Shown piece by piece: positions 24,185-33,314 of a stretch of DNA of 64,000 nucleotides. The notes under the pieces are model-generated. The model was not told where the DNA came from. It made no database searches and was given only the letters and a program-made list of their open reading frames with translations. The stretch spans positions 57,279 to 121,278 of the forward strand of contig JBBQWS010000004.1 of NCBI GenBank assembly GCA_038210415.1. The letters run 5' to 3'. The stretch comes from JBBQWS01 sp038210415. GTDB lineage: Bacteria > Actinomycetota > Actinomycetes > Prado026. A program made the position numbers and the translations under genes. The first letter of the stretch is position 1; each line of letters starts with the position of its first letter.

Positions 24185-24347
24185 AGGGCCCTCCAGGCGG
24201 CGGAGCGGTGACGGTTTCGCACGTCCCTGCGCCGAGGATGGGCGGTTTGGCCGACCCCGTCTACCCATCTCGCTCATTTCATATCGAACGACTACGGGCC
24301 GTCACCCGATTGGCCCATCCGTGTCACTCTGTCCGTGTCATTCCGAA

Positions 24348-25865
24348 TCAGCGGTTGGCTGCCCCTAGCGCGGCCAACAGCTCGGCGGCCGTGGCGCACC
24401 GGTCGAGCAGCGCGCCCACGTGCTCGCGGGTGCCTCGCAGCGGCTCAAGGGTCGGCACCCGCTGCAACGCCGTGTGTCCGGGGACGTCGAAGATCACCGA
24501 GTCCCACGAGGCCGCGGAGATGTCGGGTGCGTAGCGGCGCAGGCACTCGCCGCGGAAGTAGGCCCGGGTGTCCTGCGGCGGTTCGGCACGGGCGTCGTCG
24601 ACGAGGTCGTCGGCGACCAGCCGGTCGAACCGGCCACGCTCGACCAACCGGTGGTACAGCCCCTTCTCGGGGCGGACGTCGGAGTACTGCAGGTCGACGG
24701 CCTGCAGCCGCGCTGAGTCCCAGTCGAGACTGTCGCGGTCGCGGTACGCCTGCAGCAGCTGCAGCTTCGCGACCCAGTCGAGCTCACGTCCCAGGCTCAT
24801 CGGGTCGTCGGTCAACCGGCCAAGCACGGACTCCCATCGCTCGAGCACGTCAGCCGTCTCGAGGTCGACGTCCGAGCCCAACCGGTCCTGGACGTACTTC
24901 GCTGCCTGCTCGAAGTACTCCAGCTGTAGTTGGACGGCCGTGAGTCGCCGGCCGTCCGTGAGCTCGACCAGCTGCCGGAGCGATGGGTCGTGCGAGACCG
25001 CGTGCAGGGCGCGCACGGGACGCACGACCGACAGGTCGCCCAGCGGCCACTCGTCCTCGATCATCGACAGGACCAGCGCGGTGGTCCCCACCTTGAGGTA
25101 CGTGGAGATCTCCGAGAGGTTCGCGTCACCGATGATGACGTGCAGGCGCCGGTAGCGTTCGGCGTCGGCGTGCGGCTCGTCGCGGGTGTTGATGATGGGG
25201 CGCTTCAGCGTCGTCTCCAGGCCCACCTCGACCTCGAAGTAGTCGGCCCGCTGACTGATCTGGAAGCCGTGCTCGCGGCCGTCCTGGCCGATGCCTACCC
25301 GGCCGGAGCCGCAGACCACCTGGCGCGACACGAAGAACGGGGTCAGCTGCCGGACGATCGCACTGAACGGGGTGGACCTGCGCATCAGGTAGTTCTCGTG
25401 CGTGCCGTACGACGCACCTTTGTTGTCGGTGTTGTTCTTGTACAGCGTGATCGGTGGGGCACCGGGTATGCGGGCGGCCAGCCGGGCCGCCTCGGCCATG
25501 ATCCGCTCCCCCGCCTTGTCCCACCGGACGGCGTCCGTCGGCCCGGTGACCTCGGGCGAGGAGTACTCCGGGTGGGCGTGGTCGACGTAGAGCCGGCCGC
25601 CGTTGGTGAGGATGACGTTGGCGAGCCCGAGGTCCTCGTCGGTCAGCAGCCCCGGGTCGGCCGCACCCCGGTCGCGTTCGAAGCCGCGGGCGTCGCGCAG
25701 CGGCGACTCCTCCTCGAAGTCCCAGCGGGCGCGGCGTGCGCGCGGCAGCGTGCCGGCGTACGCGTTGACGATCTGGGACGAGGCCACCATGGCGTTGGCT
25801 CCCGGTTGTCCCGGGACGCTGATGCCGTACTCGGTCTCGATCCCCATCACTCGTCGTGCACTCAT
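24348..25865 (-). CDS. dop: Pup deamidase/depupylase Dop
   Basis: A 505-residue homologue of PafA that removes Pup from substrates and, in other species, deamidates its terminal Gln. It has GIETEYGISVPG, a Dop-specific insertion (residues 32-80), the active-site Asp block YVDHAHPEYSSPE, YKNNTDNKGASYGTHENYL and NTRDEPHADAERYRRLH. Because Pup here ends in Glu, depupylation is the probable main role. The start ATG overlaps the stop of the upstream glycosyltransferase gene (ATGA), so dop is the last member of a polysaccharide operon and has no promoter of its own that I can see. Confidence 0.95.
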   Translation of the reverse strand: MSARRVMGIETEYGISVPGQPGANAMVASSQIVNAYAGTLPRARRARWDFEEESPLRDARGFERDRGAADPGLLTDEDLGLANVILTNGGRLYVDHAHPEYSSPEVTGPTDAVRWDKAGERIMAEAARLAARIPGAPPITLYKNNTDNKGASYGTHENYLMRRSTPFSAIVRQLTPFFVSRQVVCGSGRVGIGQDGREHGFQISQRADYFEVEVGLETTLKRPIINTRDEPHADAERYRRLHVIIGDANLSEISTYLKVGTTALVLSMIEDEWPLGDLSVVRPVRALHAVSHDPSLRQLVELTDGRRLTAVQLQLEYFEQAAKYVQDRLGSDVDLETADVLERWESVLGRLTDDPMSLGRELDWVAKLQLLQAYRDRDSLDWDSARLQAVDLQYSDVRPEKGLYHRLVERGRFDRLVADDLVDDARAEPPQDTRAYFRGECLRRYAPDISAASWDSVIFDVPGHTALQRVPTLEPLRGTREHVGALLDRCATAAELLAALGAANR

Positions 25866-27028
25866 GACACGAGAGTAGGCGCCCCTTGGGCAGTCTTGCG
25901 GTCCAGCACGCGGCGGTAGAGGGTCACCAGCTGGTTCGCGGCGACGTCCCAGCTGAACTCCTGGTGGATCCGGCTGCGAAGGTGCGCGCCACCCAGCAGC
26001 TCCCCGCCCGGGTCGGCGAGCGCGGACCGCACAGCACGCATGAGGCTGCCCTGGTCGCCGCGGGTGAACAACCGGCGTCCCGGGGCATCGACGCCGAGCA
26101 CCTCGAGGTGTGGCGGGATGTCGCTGGCCAGGATCGGCGCTCCGTGCGCGGCCGCCTCGAGCAGGGTCAGCGGCATGCCTTCGACGTCGGACGGCAGGAC
26201 GAAGAGCGCGGCGTTGGCGTACAGCTCGTCGAGCAGCTGGCCGTGGACGTAGCCGGTCAGGATGACGCGCGGATCCTCGGCGGCGAGCTGTTCGAGCGCA
26301 CGGACGTAGTCGTCGGTGAACGACGAGCCGCCCGCGATGACCAGCCGAAGGTCCGTGGGCACGTCGCGGAAGGCGCGCAGCAGCAGGTCAGGCGCCTTCT
26401 CCGGCACCAGTCGACCGACGAAGAGGACGTACGAACCCGCGTCGAGCCCGTAGGTGGTCCGGATGGCATCGGCGGGGAACGCACCCCGGCGCTCGACGCC
26501 GTTCGGGATGTAGTCGGTCTGCTTGCCGAAGCGTTCGACGTACTCGGCCTGCAGGGCCCGGGACACGACGACGGTCGCGTCAGGCACCCGAGCGCTCATC
26601 CAGCACCCGGTGCTCAGCACCCGGGTGGCGAACCGGCCCCACTTGGCTCGGTCCTGGTCGAGCCCGTGCACCGTCTGGACGACCTTGGCCCGCGAGAAGA
26701 CCCGCGGCAAGGGCGAGACCAGGCCCGGTCCGAGCGCGTGGTAGTGCACGACGTCGACGCCTTGGGACATGGCGGCCAGGGTCGCACTCGCGCTCTGGGC
26801 GATCGCGTCGAAGTGCTTGGTGTTGACCGTGCTCTGGTAGCGCAGCTGCATCCCGCGGTACTCGGGGTCGCGATCGGCTGTGTAGTTCGTGCGGCAGTAG
26901 ACCGTGACCTCGTGACCGAGCTCAACCAACCTCGACCCGAGCTGTTCGACGTGGTGCTCGATGCCGCCATAGGTCGCCGGGACCCCGCGCTGACCGACCA
27001 TCGCGATCTTCAGGCGAGCGGCGCTCAT
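25862..27028 (-). CDS. Glycosyltransferase family 4
   Basis: A 388-residue GT-B enzyme that probably adds a sugar to a lipid-linked glycan. The N-terminal domain has the glycine loop GQRGVPATYGGIEHHVEQL. The C-terminal domain has YVLFVGRLVPEKAPDLLL and the nucleotide-sugar E-x7-E motif PSDVEGMPLTLLEAAAHGAPI. No membrane segment. Its start overlaps the flippase-ligase stop and its end overlaps dop, each by 4 bases. Donor and acceptor sugars are unknown. Confidence 0.88.
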   Translation of the reverse strand: MSAARLKIAMVGQRGVPATYGGIEHHVEQLGSRLVELGHEVTVYCRTNYTADRDPEYRGMQLRYQSTVNTKHFDAIAQSASATLAAMSQGVDVVHYHALGPGLVSPLPRVFSRAKVVQTVHGLDQDRAKWGRFATRVLSTGCWMSARVPDATVVVSRALQAEYVERFGKQTDYIPNGVERRGAFPADAIRTTYGLDAGSYVLFVGRLVPEKAPDLLLRAFRDVPTDLRLVIAGGSSFTDDYVRALEQLAAEDPRVILTGYVHGQLLDELYANAALFVLPSDVEGMPLTLLEAAAHGAPILASDIPPHLEVLGVDAPGRRLFTRGDQGSLMRAVRSALADPGGELLGGAHLRSRIHQEFSWDVAANQLVTLYRRVLDRKTAQGAPTLVS

Positions 27029-30000
27029 GCCAGGGCTCCGTCCGGCCGGCGCACCGCTGGATCAGGCGGTTGCAGGGACTGCTCAGCGAACAGTCCGATC
27101 CGGGCCACCGCGGCGGCACACGCGGCAAACGCGTAGAAGTACCACAGCACCACGATCTCGGACATCAGGTTGGCGCCGAAGCTTTCGATCAGGTACGCGG
27201 CGAGGACGGCCGTGAAGCCCACCGCCACGCCGCGCGCGAGACCTGGTTGTGCGTGCCGAAGGGCCCGGCGCGCGATCGCGACGATCGCGGCGACCACCAG
27301 CAGGAACGCCAGCAGCCCGAGCAGTCCGGTCTCGGCGTACGCGCGCAGGAAGTCGTTGTGCGGAGCCTTGCTCTGGTCGGTGATGTAGCGCGTGCCCTTC
27401 AGCCCGATGCCTGTGACCGGGTTGTCGCGGTTCAGGCCGATGACGTCGAACCAATACTGGAACCGCCAGGTGAGCGAGTTGCTGGCGGCGCCGGTGGCGG
27501 TGTCCACGCTCGCGACATCGGTGACGCGCGCGACGACGGATGGCAGGGCTCCGAGGACGACGATGACGCCCGCGGCCATCCAGGCGAAGACGGCGCGACT
27601 CTGCAGCAGCCCGATGATGACCAGGCCGACGATGAAAGCGATCCAGGATCCACGCGAGTAGGTCAGCACCAGCAGGGCGCCGCAGACGGCGACGACGCCC
27701 CCCAGCAGCATCCGCGGGCGCGGGCTGACGTGTCGGTACAACGCCACCGACATCAGCATGAACATCGACAGGAAGAAGCCGAGGGTGTTCGGGTGCAGGA
27801 ACGTCCCGACGATGCGGCTGACACCGCCCGACGTGAACGAGCCGCCACTGACCGACTGCAACAGGCCGAGGGCCACCGGGGGGATCAGCGCGACGTAGCA
27901 GGCGATGAGCACGCGCTGGACTGCGGCCAGGTCGACCAGGAGCCGTTCGAGCACCACGAACATCAGCACGGCGGCGACAATGCGGGTCACCTCGGTGAGT
28001 GTGGCGACCCGGTTGACCGACCCGATCGTGCTCAGCAGGCACGCGAGGACGAAGAAGCCGAGAGCGGCGTCGGCGCCGGTCAGCGGGAATCGCCGGCCGG
28101 TGCGACGACGGGCGAGCAGCCAGAGCCCCGAGGCGATGATGAAGAGGACCGCGAGCGCGGATGCGGCCAGGCCCGAACCCCCGGCGGGGCTGGCCGACAC
28201 CTGGGTCACCTGAGACGACGACGGCCCCGCCTTCTCGAGGTCGACCACCGTGCGGACCGCGAGCGTGGCCAGCACGAACCACTCGAACCGGTGCAGCGCC
28301 AGGGCCAGGAAGCCGAGCCCACCGACCGCAGCCGCGGGCAGGATCATCTCGGACCTCGACGACCCGGACGTGTAGAGGACCGCCGTGGCGACGGAGACGG
28401 CGATCACCGCCATGGCACCGGCCATGACCAGCAGGCCGTCCGGTCGGGACGACAGTCCTGTCGTATCTGTCGGCTCGGACACCGGAAGCACGCTGCCGAC
28501 CAGTTCCGGCGAAACAGCAGGCCGGAGGTCGGCGCTCTCATCCGTCACGTGGGGAACCCTCTCCTTTCGACGGCGCAGGCCCCGACGGGTCGACCTGCGG
28601 GCCAGCTCCCGACCGTCCGCGCCGGCCACCGCCCAGGCTACGGCCAGCAGCACGACACCGCCGACGACGCCGAGGGCGACCGTCGTGGCGAGCTGCGCCG
28701 GACGGCTGGCCACCCCGAGGATGTCCAGCCTCCAACCGAGCCAAACCATGACCGTGCCCGACGCGGCGGACGCGACGAGGGCGCGCGACCCGAACGCGCT
28801 GACGTCGGACCAGCCGACCCTGACCGTGTGCCGGAGCTGGTACCACGCATGGGTCACGATGAAATACTGGGTCAAGGAGTACGCCAGCGCGATGCCCAGC
28901 ACCGCCTCGGGCCGGTGCCGCCCGAAGAGCACCACGCAGGGCAGCATCAGGCACAGGTCCACCAGGACTCCGTAGGCCGTGTTGCGCAGGGGGGTCCGAG
29001 TGTCGAGCCTGGCGTAGAAGGGCGCAAGCAGTACGCGCTGCACACCTGAGCCCACGAGGCTGAAGGCGTACACCACCAGCAGCAGGGCCAACGTCCGGGT
29101 GTCGTCCGCAGAGAAGCTGCCCCGTCGGAACACCACGTGGACGAACGGCCCCGCCAGCGCCGCCGTGAACGCTGTGAGGGGCAGCGCGATCGCGAGGATG
29201 AACCGCAGGCCCTGCGCCACGATCTCCTTGACCGCAGCGCGGTCGCCGGAGTGCTCGGCGTCGGCGAGCCGGGGCAGCAGCGCGACGGTCACCGGTCGGA
29301 AGAACACGCCACCGCCGAGCGCCGAGATGAGCCGGCTGCCGTACGACAGGATCGAGATCGACCCCGTGGGCAGGAACGACGCGAGCACCTGCTCGGCCAC
29401 CCGGTTGCCGAGGTTGAGCAGCGACGACACCACCGGTCGGCCACTGAGCTGCGCGGCCGCCACGACTCTCGGGTCGCCCGGGCGCACCGAGGGCCGGACG
29501 GCCAGCCCGTGCTTCCAGGCCAGGCCGGTGATCACCAAGAGCTGGAAGGCGGCGCCGGCGATGTACGCGTACGCCACCACTCGGATGTCGCGGGTGTCGA
29601 CGGCGAGGATGATCGCGGCGGCCAGCCCGTTCATGAACAGGTTCATCGCTGCCGGCAGGACGAACGAGTACGACGCGTTGAGCAGGGCTCGCACCGTCTC
29701 GGCGGCCGCGACCAACGGGACCACCAGGAACATCAGCCGGGTCAACTCCGCTGCGAGCCGGTGCTGGCTGCCGTCGAGCCCGGGCGCGGTGAGCGAGACC
29801 AGCGGGTCGGCGAGCAGGACGGCCGCCGCCCACAGCGCCAGCCCTGCGAGGACCACGGCCGTCATCACCCGCGATGCGAACGTGGCCACGCTGCGCGAGC
29901 CGCCCTCACGGCGGTCACGGACGAACATCGGCACCAGCGACTGCGTCGCGACGGTCATCAGCAGGGCGGACAGACCGATCGGTATCCGGGACGCCACGAA

Positions 30001-30180
30001 GAAGGAGTCAGTTGCACGGCCGGCGCCGAACTTGCCCGCCAGGACCACGTCGAGCAGCAGCCCCGAGAGCATCGCCAGCAGCGCCGCGCCCGAGGAGGTC
30101 GCGGACTGGCGCCGGAAGCCACCCCGGCGGCGCTGCCCCGTGGCCGTGGTCGGGGCCGGAGTCGGCGTCGTGCCGGTCAT
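27025..30180 (-). CDS. MurJ/Wzx-type flippase fused to an O-antigen ligase/polymerase
   Basis: One uninterrupted 1051-codon frame. Residues 1-540 form a MurJ/MviN-type flippase with about 14 helices (AGKFGAGRATDSFFVASRIP, RRGSFSADD, FYARLDTRTPLRNT). After a basic linker (RRSTRRGLRRRKER) come some 500 residues of an O-antigen ligase/Wzy-type protein with the family motif APHNDFLRAYAETGLLG. These would move lipid-linked glycan across the membrane and polymerise or transfer it. At the junction a GGAGAGG and an in-frame GTG could also start the ligase separately. Overlaps its neighbours by 4 bases on both sides. Confidence 0.85.
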   Translation of the reverse strand: MTGTTPTPAPTTATGQRRRGGFRRQSATSSGAALLAMLSGLLLDVVLAGKFGAGRATDSFFVASRIPIGLSALLMTVATQSLVPMFVRDRREGGSRSVATFASRVMTAVVLAGLALWAAAVLLADPLVSLTAPGLDGSQHRLAAELTRLMFLVVPLVAAAETVRALLNASYSFVLPAAMNLFMNGLAAAIILAVDTRDIRVVAYAYIAGAAFQLLVITGLAWKHGLAVRPSVRPGDPRVVAAAQLSGRPVVSSLLNLGNRVAEQVLASFLPTGSISILSYGSRLISALGGGVFFRPVTVALLPRLADAEHSGDRAAVKEIVAQGLRFILAIALPLTAFTAALAGPFVHVVFRRGSFSADDTRTLALLLVVYAFSLVGSGVQRVLLAPFYARLDTRTPLRNTAYGVLVDLCLMLPCVVLFGRHRPEAVLGIALAYSLTQYFIVTHAWYQLRHTVRVGWSDVSAFGSRALVASAASGTVMVWLGWRLDILGVASRPAQLATTVALGVVGGVVLLAVAWAVAGADGRELARRSTRRGLRRRKERVPHVTDESADLRPAVSPELVGSVLPVSEPTDTTGLSSRPDGLLVMAGAMAVIAVSVATAVLYTSGSSRSEMILPAAAVGGLGFLALALHRFEWFVLATLAVRTVVDLEKAGPSSSQVTQVSASPAGGSGLAASALAVLFIIASGLWLLARRRTGRRFPLTGADAALGFFVLACLLSTIGSVNRVATLTEVTRIVAAVLMFVVLERLLVDLAAVQRVLIACYVALIPPVALGLLQSVSGGSFTSGGVSRIVGTFLHPNTLGFFLSMFMLMSVALYRHVSPRPRMLLGGVVAVCGALLVLTYSRGSWIAFIVGLVIIGLLQSRAVFAWMAAGVIVVLGALPSVVARVTDVASVDTATGAASNSLTWRFQYWFDVIGLNRDNPVTGIGLKGTRYITDQSKAPHNDFLRAYAETGLLGLLAFLLVVAAIVAIARRALRHAQPGLARGVAVGFTAVLAAYLIESFGANLMSEIVVLWYFYAFAACAAAVARIGLFAEQSLQPPDPAVRRPDGALA
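28546..28568 (-). promoter_or_regulatory. Internal ribosome binding site and GTG at the flippase-ligase junction
   Basis: AAAGGAGAGG (28568-28559 region) precedes an in-frame GTG at 28548-28546 by about 9 bases. Starting there gives a 507-residue ligase alone, the normal family length. It may produce a second protein from the same frame or be a relic of two once-separate genes. Confidence 0.5.
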
Positions 30181-32096
30181 CGCCGACCCGCTGCGGCCAG
30201 CCGCGCGGTGAGCTCGTCGCAGGCGACTCGGATCCGCGGGTCGATCGAGAGCGGCGCCTGATGGGTGGGGGCTCGACCTGCGACGTGGGCGACGAGGGCG
30301 TCGCGGTAGGGGAATCCGACGAACTCGGCCAGCGGCCGCATCGTCCCGGCCGGGTCGGCGACGAAGTCGTTGTACGAGGCCAGCCAGACGTCGTCCCGTC
30401 GGTCGAGGTCGAGGTCGAAGAACAGCCGGTTGCGCACGAACCACATCAAGGCGGCACCCGACGCCGTCGTCAGGCTGTCGTAGTCGAAGGAGCGGACGAA
30501 GTCGGCAGTGTCGTCGGCGATCCGGGCGATGTGCCACCGCGTGGTGTTGCTGCCGTCAGCGAACTCGCGCAGGACCTGCAGGTTGCCGTCGCCGAACTTG
30601 GCCAGGGCACTGCGGACCCGCCCGTCGACGTCGCGGTACGCCCAGATCGCCCGTGGCGCTGTGGGCGCGGGGATCTGGTCGAGCAGCTGGTCGGCCCGGT
30701 GCGAGTCGCACAGCGGCTTGAACAGCACGTGAGTGTGCCGGCTCTCGGTGATGATCTGCTCGATCACCGGGTCGGGACGCAGCTTGTAGCGGTCGAAGGC
30801 GCGCCGGTCGTTCTCGTTGTGGACCTCGACCTCGGGCGCCATGCCCAGACCGCGCACCAGCATGTTTGTCCCGGAGCGCTGTAGGCCGAGCAGGTAGACC
30901 GGCCGGGCGTGCCCCGCCGCCTGCGGATGGCTTCGCGCGTAGCCCCAGGTGCGCACGGCCGCCGGCAGCGTGCGCACGGGGTCGATATCCTTCTCCTCGA
31001 GCACCCGGCCAAGGCCCTGCGTCCGGACCCAGTAAGCGTTGCGGCGCACCCGGGCCACCGTGCGCCGCACGGGCGGCAGGTCCTCGACGAACTGCTGGCC
31101 CGATCCGTCGGCTGACGCTTTTGCAGCCCCGGTGAGCGGGTACCCGAACCGGGTCAGCAGCGGCGCGGTGGCACCGGTCACGAGGACCTTGGCCGTCGGC
31201 GCCATGTTCTGCATCCACTCGTTGTCGGGGCTGAGCCGGATTTCGCCCGACAGCATACGGTTCGGATTCCCGGCGACGGAGTGGCTCACAGCGATGGTCG
31301 CGGTGCCGTGGGCGGAGGCCGGGAGCGCGCCGGCGGACACGTCGAAGAGCGCGAGCGCCGGCCCGAGAGCGGCGCGCGGGTCGGCCACGACGTCCTCGTA
31401 CCGCACCCGGACGTACCGGGTGGGGTCGGCGGACCACAGCCGGTCAGCGGTGGCGTTCCACACATCCCACAGGACCGCGCTCTTGGCTACGCCCTCCTGG
31501 CCCATGTTGTGGGCTCCGTTCCCCCGGTCGGACCTGGCCCGCTGCTTCGACCAGGAGTAGGCAGTTCCGCGTGGGTCCCTGACCAGGTGCAGCACCCGGA
31601 CGTCGAGGCCGGCGACGTGGGCGAGCAGGTAGCCGTAGCTGACGAGCTTGGACGAGTCGACGACCACCGCTCCCCCGGTCGCCTCGTGGATCGCGCGGAA
31701 CGTGCGGGCGAGCTCGTCCGCGTAGGCGACCGCGACTCCGCCGAGGCGGGTCGGCTCGCCGTGCTCGCGCAACAGCCGGGGCAGTGCGCGCACGCGCAGC
31801 AGCTCGTGGTCCGCCGCGATCATTCGGCCGGCGTCGACCGGGCCGAGGTCCGCGAGCACGCGTCCCCAGAACGGACAGTCGGCGCACGGCTGTCCGCAGC
31901 CACAGAGGGCGTTCTCGACGATCCCGCGCTCCCAGAGGTAGCGGACCTCGCCGAGTGAGACCAGCCCCGGCGCGGAGCCCAGCAGGTTGGCCACGAGGGT
32001 GCTGCCGCTGCGCCCGGTGCCGGCGACGAACAGGACGGGCACGGGCGCGGCTGCGCCGGGCGGAGGCACGGAGATCCGCTGGGTATCGTGGTCCAT
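30177..32096 (-). CDS. Tandem-domain sulfotransferase
   Basis: A 639-residue cytosolic protein with two PAPS-dependent sulfotransferase domains. Domain 1 has the 5'-phosphosulfate loop VAGTGRSGSTLVANLLG (about 24-40), a Cys cluster CGCGQPCADC (65-74) and the 3'-phosphate motif HLVRDPRGTAYSW. Domain 2 has LLGLQRSGTNMLVRGLG (about 402-418) and IWAYRDVDGRVRSAL. Both loops look intact, so two sulfations per glycan are possible. ATG 32096 follows GGAG and lies 9 bases after TACGCT. It heads the operon that continues to dop. Confidence 0.85.
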   Translation of the reverse strand: MDHDTQRISVPPPGAAAPVPVLFVAGTGRSGSTLVANLLGSAPGLVSLGEVRYLWERGIVENALCGCGQPCADCPFWGRVLADLGPVDAGRMIAADHELLRVRALPRLLREHGEPTRLGGVAVAYADELARTFRAIHEATGGAVVVDSSKLVSYGYLLAHVAGLDVRVLHLVRDPRGTAYSWSKQRARSDRGNGAHNMGQEGVAKSAVLWDVWNATADRLWSADPTRYVRVRYEDVVADPRAALGPALALFDVSAGALPASAHGTATIAVSHSVAGNPNRMLSGEIRLSPDNEWMQNMAPTAKVLVTGATAPLLTRFGYPLTGAAKASADGSGQQFVEDLPPVRRTVARVRRNAYWVRTQGLGRVLEEKDIDPVRTLPAAVRTWGYARSHPQAAGHARPVYLLGLQRSGTNMLVRGLGMAPEVEVHNENDRRAFDRYKLRPDPVIEQIITESRHTHVLFKPLCDSHRADQLLDQIPAPTAPRAIWAYRDVDGRVRSALAKFGDGNLQVLREFADGSNTTRWHIARIADDTADFVRSFDYDSLTTASGAALMWFVRNRLFFDLDLDRRDDVWLASYNDFVADPAGTMRPLAEFVGFPYRDALVAHVAGRAPTHQAPLSIDPRIRVACDELTARLAAAGRR

Positions 32097-32174
32097 GTCT
32101 CCACCAGCGTAGCCAGACCTTCCCCCAGGGGCGCTTCGTCCCACCTGATCGGCCGAACGAGTGGCGGGCTTCCC

Positions 32175-33272
32175 TTGACCAGAGCACGCGGCATCCGCGC
32201 GACGACGGGCACCGCCCTCGTCGCAGGGTTGCTGGTGGCCTGCACGTCGGGATCCGGGCCAGCACCCTCGACCTCCTCGCCCGGACCGACCGGACCCACC
32301 TCGCCGGCCGGACCAGTCAAGAGGGTCATCCAAGGCCTGATCGACCGCCAGGGTGAGCCCTCGAAGAAGAACCTCGACTCCGTCCACGCGTACGTCGTGA
32401 AGGTGAGCTGGGCCGACCTCCAGCCGACGGCGTTCGGCCCGCTGACGACCGACAACGCGATCGACAAGGCGATCCTGCGGGTGCGCGAACCCGACTTCGC
32501 GGCTGTGAGCATGGTGCTCAAGCTGCGGGTCTTCGCCGGTATCGGTGCCCCCGACTGGGCCAAGACGCTGGGCGGTGCAGCGCTGCCGTACATCAACAAC
32601 CAGGAGGGCGGCTCGGTCGCCGGCGGCACGATCGGCCGCTTCTGGTCGCCGGAGTTCGGCAAGGCGTACGCAGACCTGCAGGCGAAGCTCGCCGCGCGGT
32701 ACGACGGCGTCCCCGAGGTCCGTGAGGTGACGGTCTCACGGTGCTCGACGATCTTCGACGAGCTCTTCGTGCGCCAGCCCGGTGAGCCGAAGAACGTCCA
32801 GAGCCTTCTGTCCGGCGGCTAAACCGTGGCCGCGGACAAGCAGTTCAACAAGGACGCGATCACCGAGCACGACGTATGGAAGCACACGACTTCGGACTTC
32901 GACTTCAGCCCGTTCCCGGACGTCACGCGGCCGGTAACCGACGGCGACATCACGTTCACCGACGACATGATGACGTTCTGCCGGACCACTCTCGGCATCC
33001 GCTGCGGACTCCAGAACAACGCGCTCTCGACGTCGAAGCTGGCGAACCCGCGGTTCCAGACCATGTACGCGACGATGACCCGGCTCGGACCGCCGATCGT
33101 CCTGCAGACGGCGGCCCGCAAGCGGCTGGGCGACCGCGACCAGACGCTCGCCGCAGCCGTGAAGATCGGCGCGAACTCGGTAGAGCTGCCCGCCGGGTAC
33201 GACTCCTGGCCGGCCGACCTGCTCCGGTCGACGGCAGCTGCTCTTGCCGCCAACCCGCTGCCATCCGGGTGA
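32175..33272 (+). pseudogene. Lipoprotein, glycoside-hydrolase-like, interrupted by an in-frame TAA
   Basis: A lipobox (VAGLLVACTSGS) opens a frame that reads to NVQSLLSGG, then hits TAA at 32820-32822. The same frame continues TVAADKQFNKDAITEHDVW to 33272, with unchanged codon use and no separate ribosome binding site. The joined protein would be about 365 residues. HAYVVKVSWADLQ, APDWAK and the repeated beta-alpha pattern suggest a TIM-barrel glycoside-hydrolase-like fold, by inference only. A single base change from a Tyr codon would explain the stop. The TTG start at 32175 is uncertain; an ATG lies at 32088. Confidence 0.6.
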
Positions 33273-33302
33273 ACCGGGCTGCCGGACCCCCAGCGCTGTC
33301 GC

Positions 33303-33308
33303 TAGGGT
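33303..33308 (+). promoter_or_regulatory. -10 hexamer of a leaderless promoter (glycosyltransferase)
   Basis: TAGGGT lies exactly 6 bases before the ATG at 33315, in the 42-base gap after the broken lipoprotein. Confidence 0.7.
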
Positions 33309-33314
33309 TCGCAG

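Noticed and set aside
32820..32828. Programmed stop-codon read-through (TAA as an amino acid)
   Set aside because: No stem-loop or SECIS-like element follows, and TAA is a normal stop elsewhere in the window. Mutation or error is simpler.
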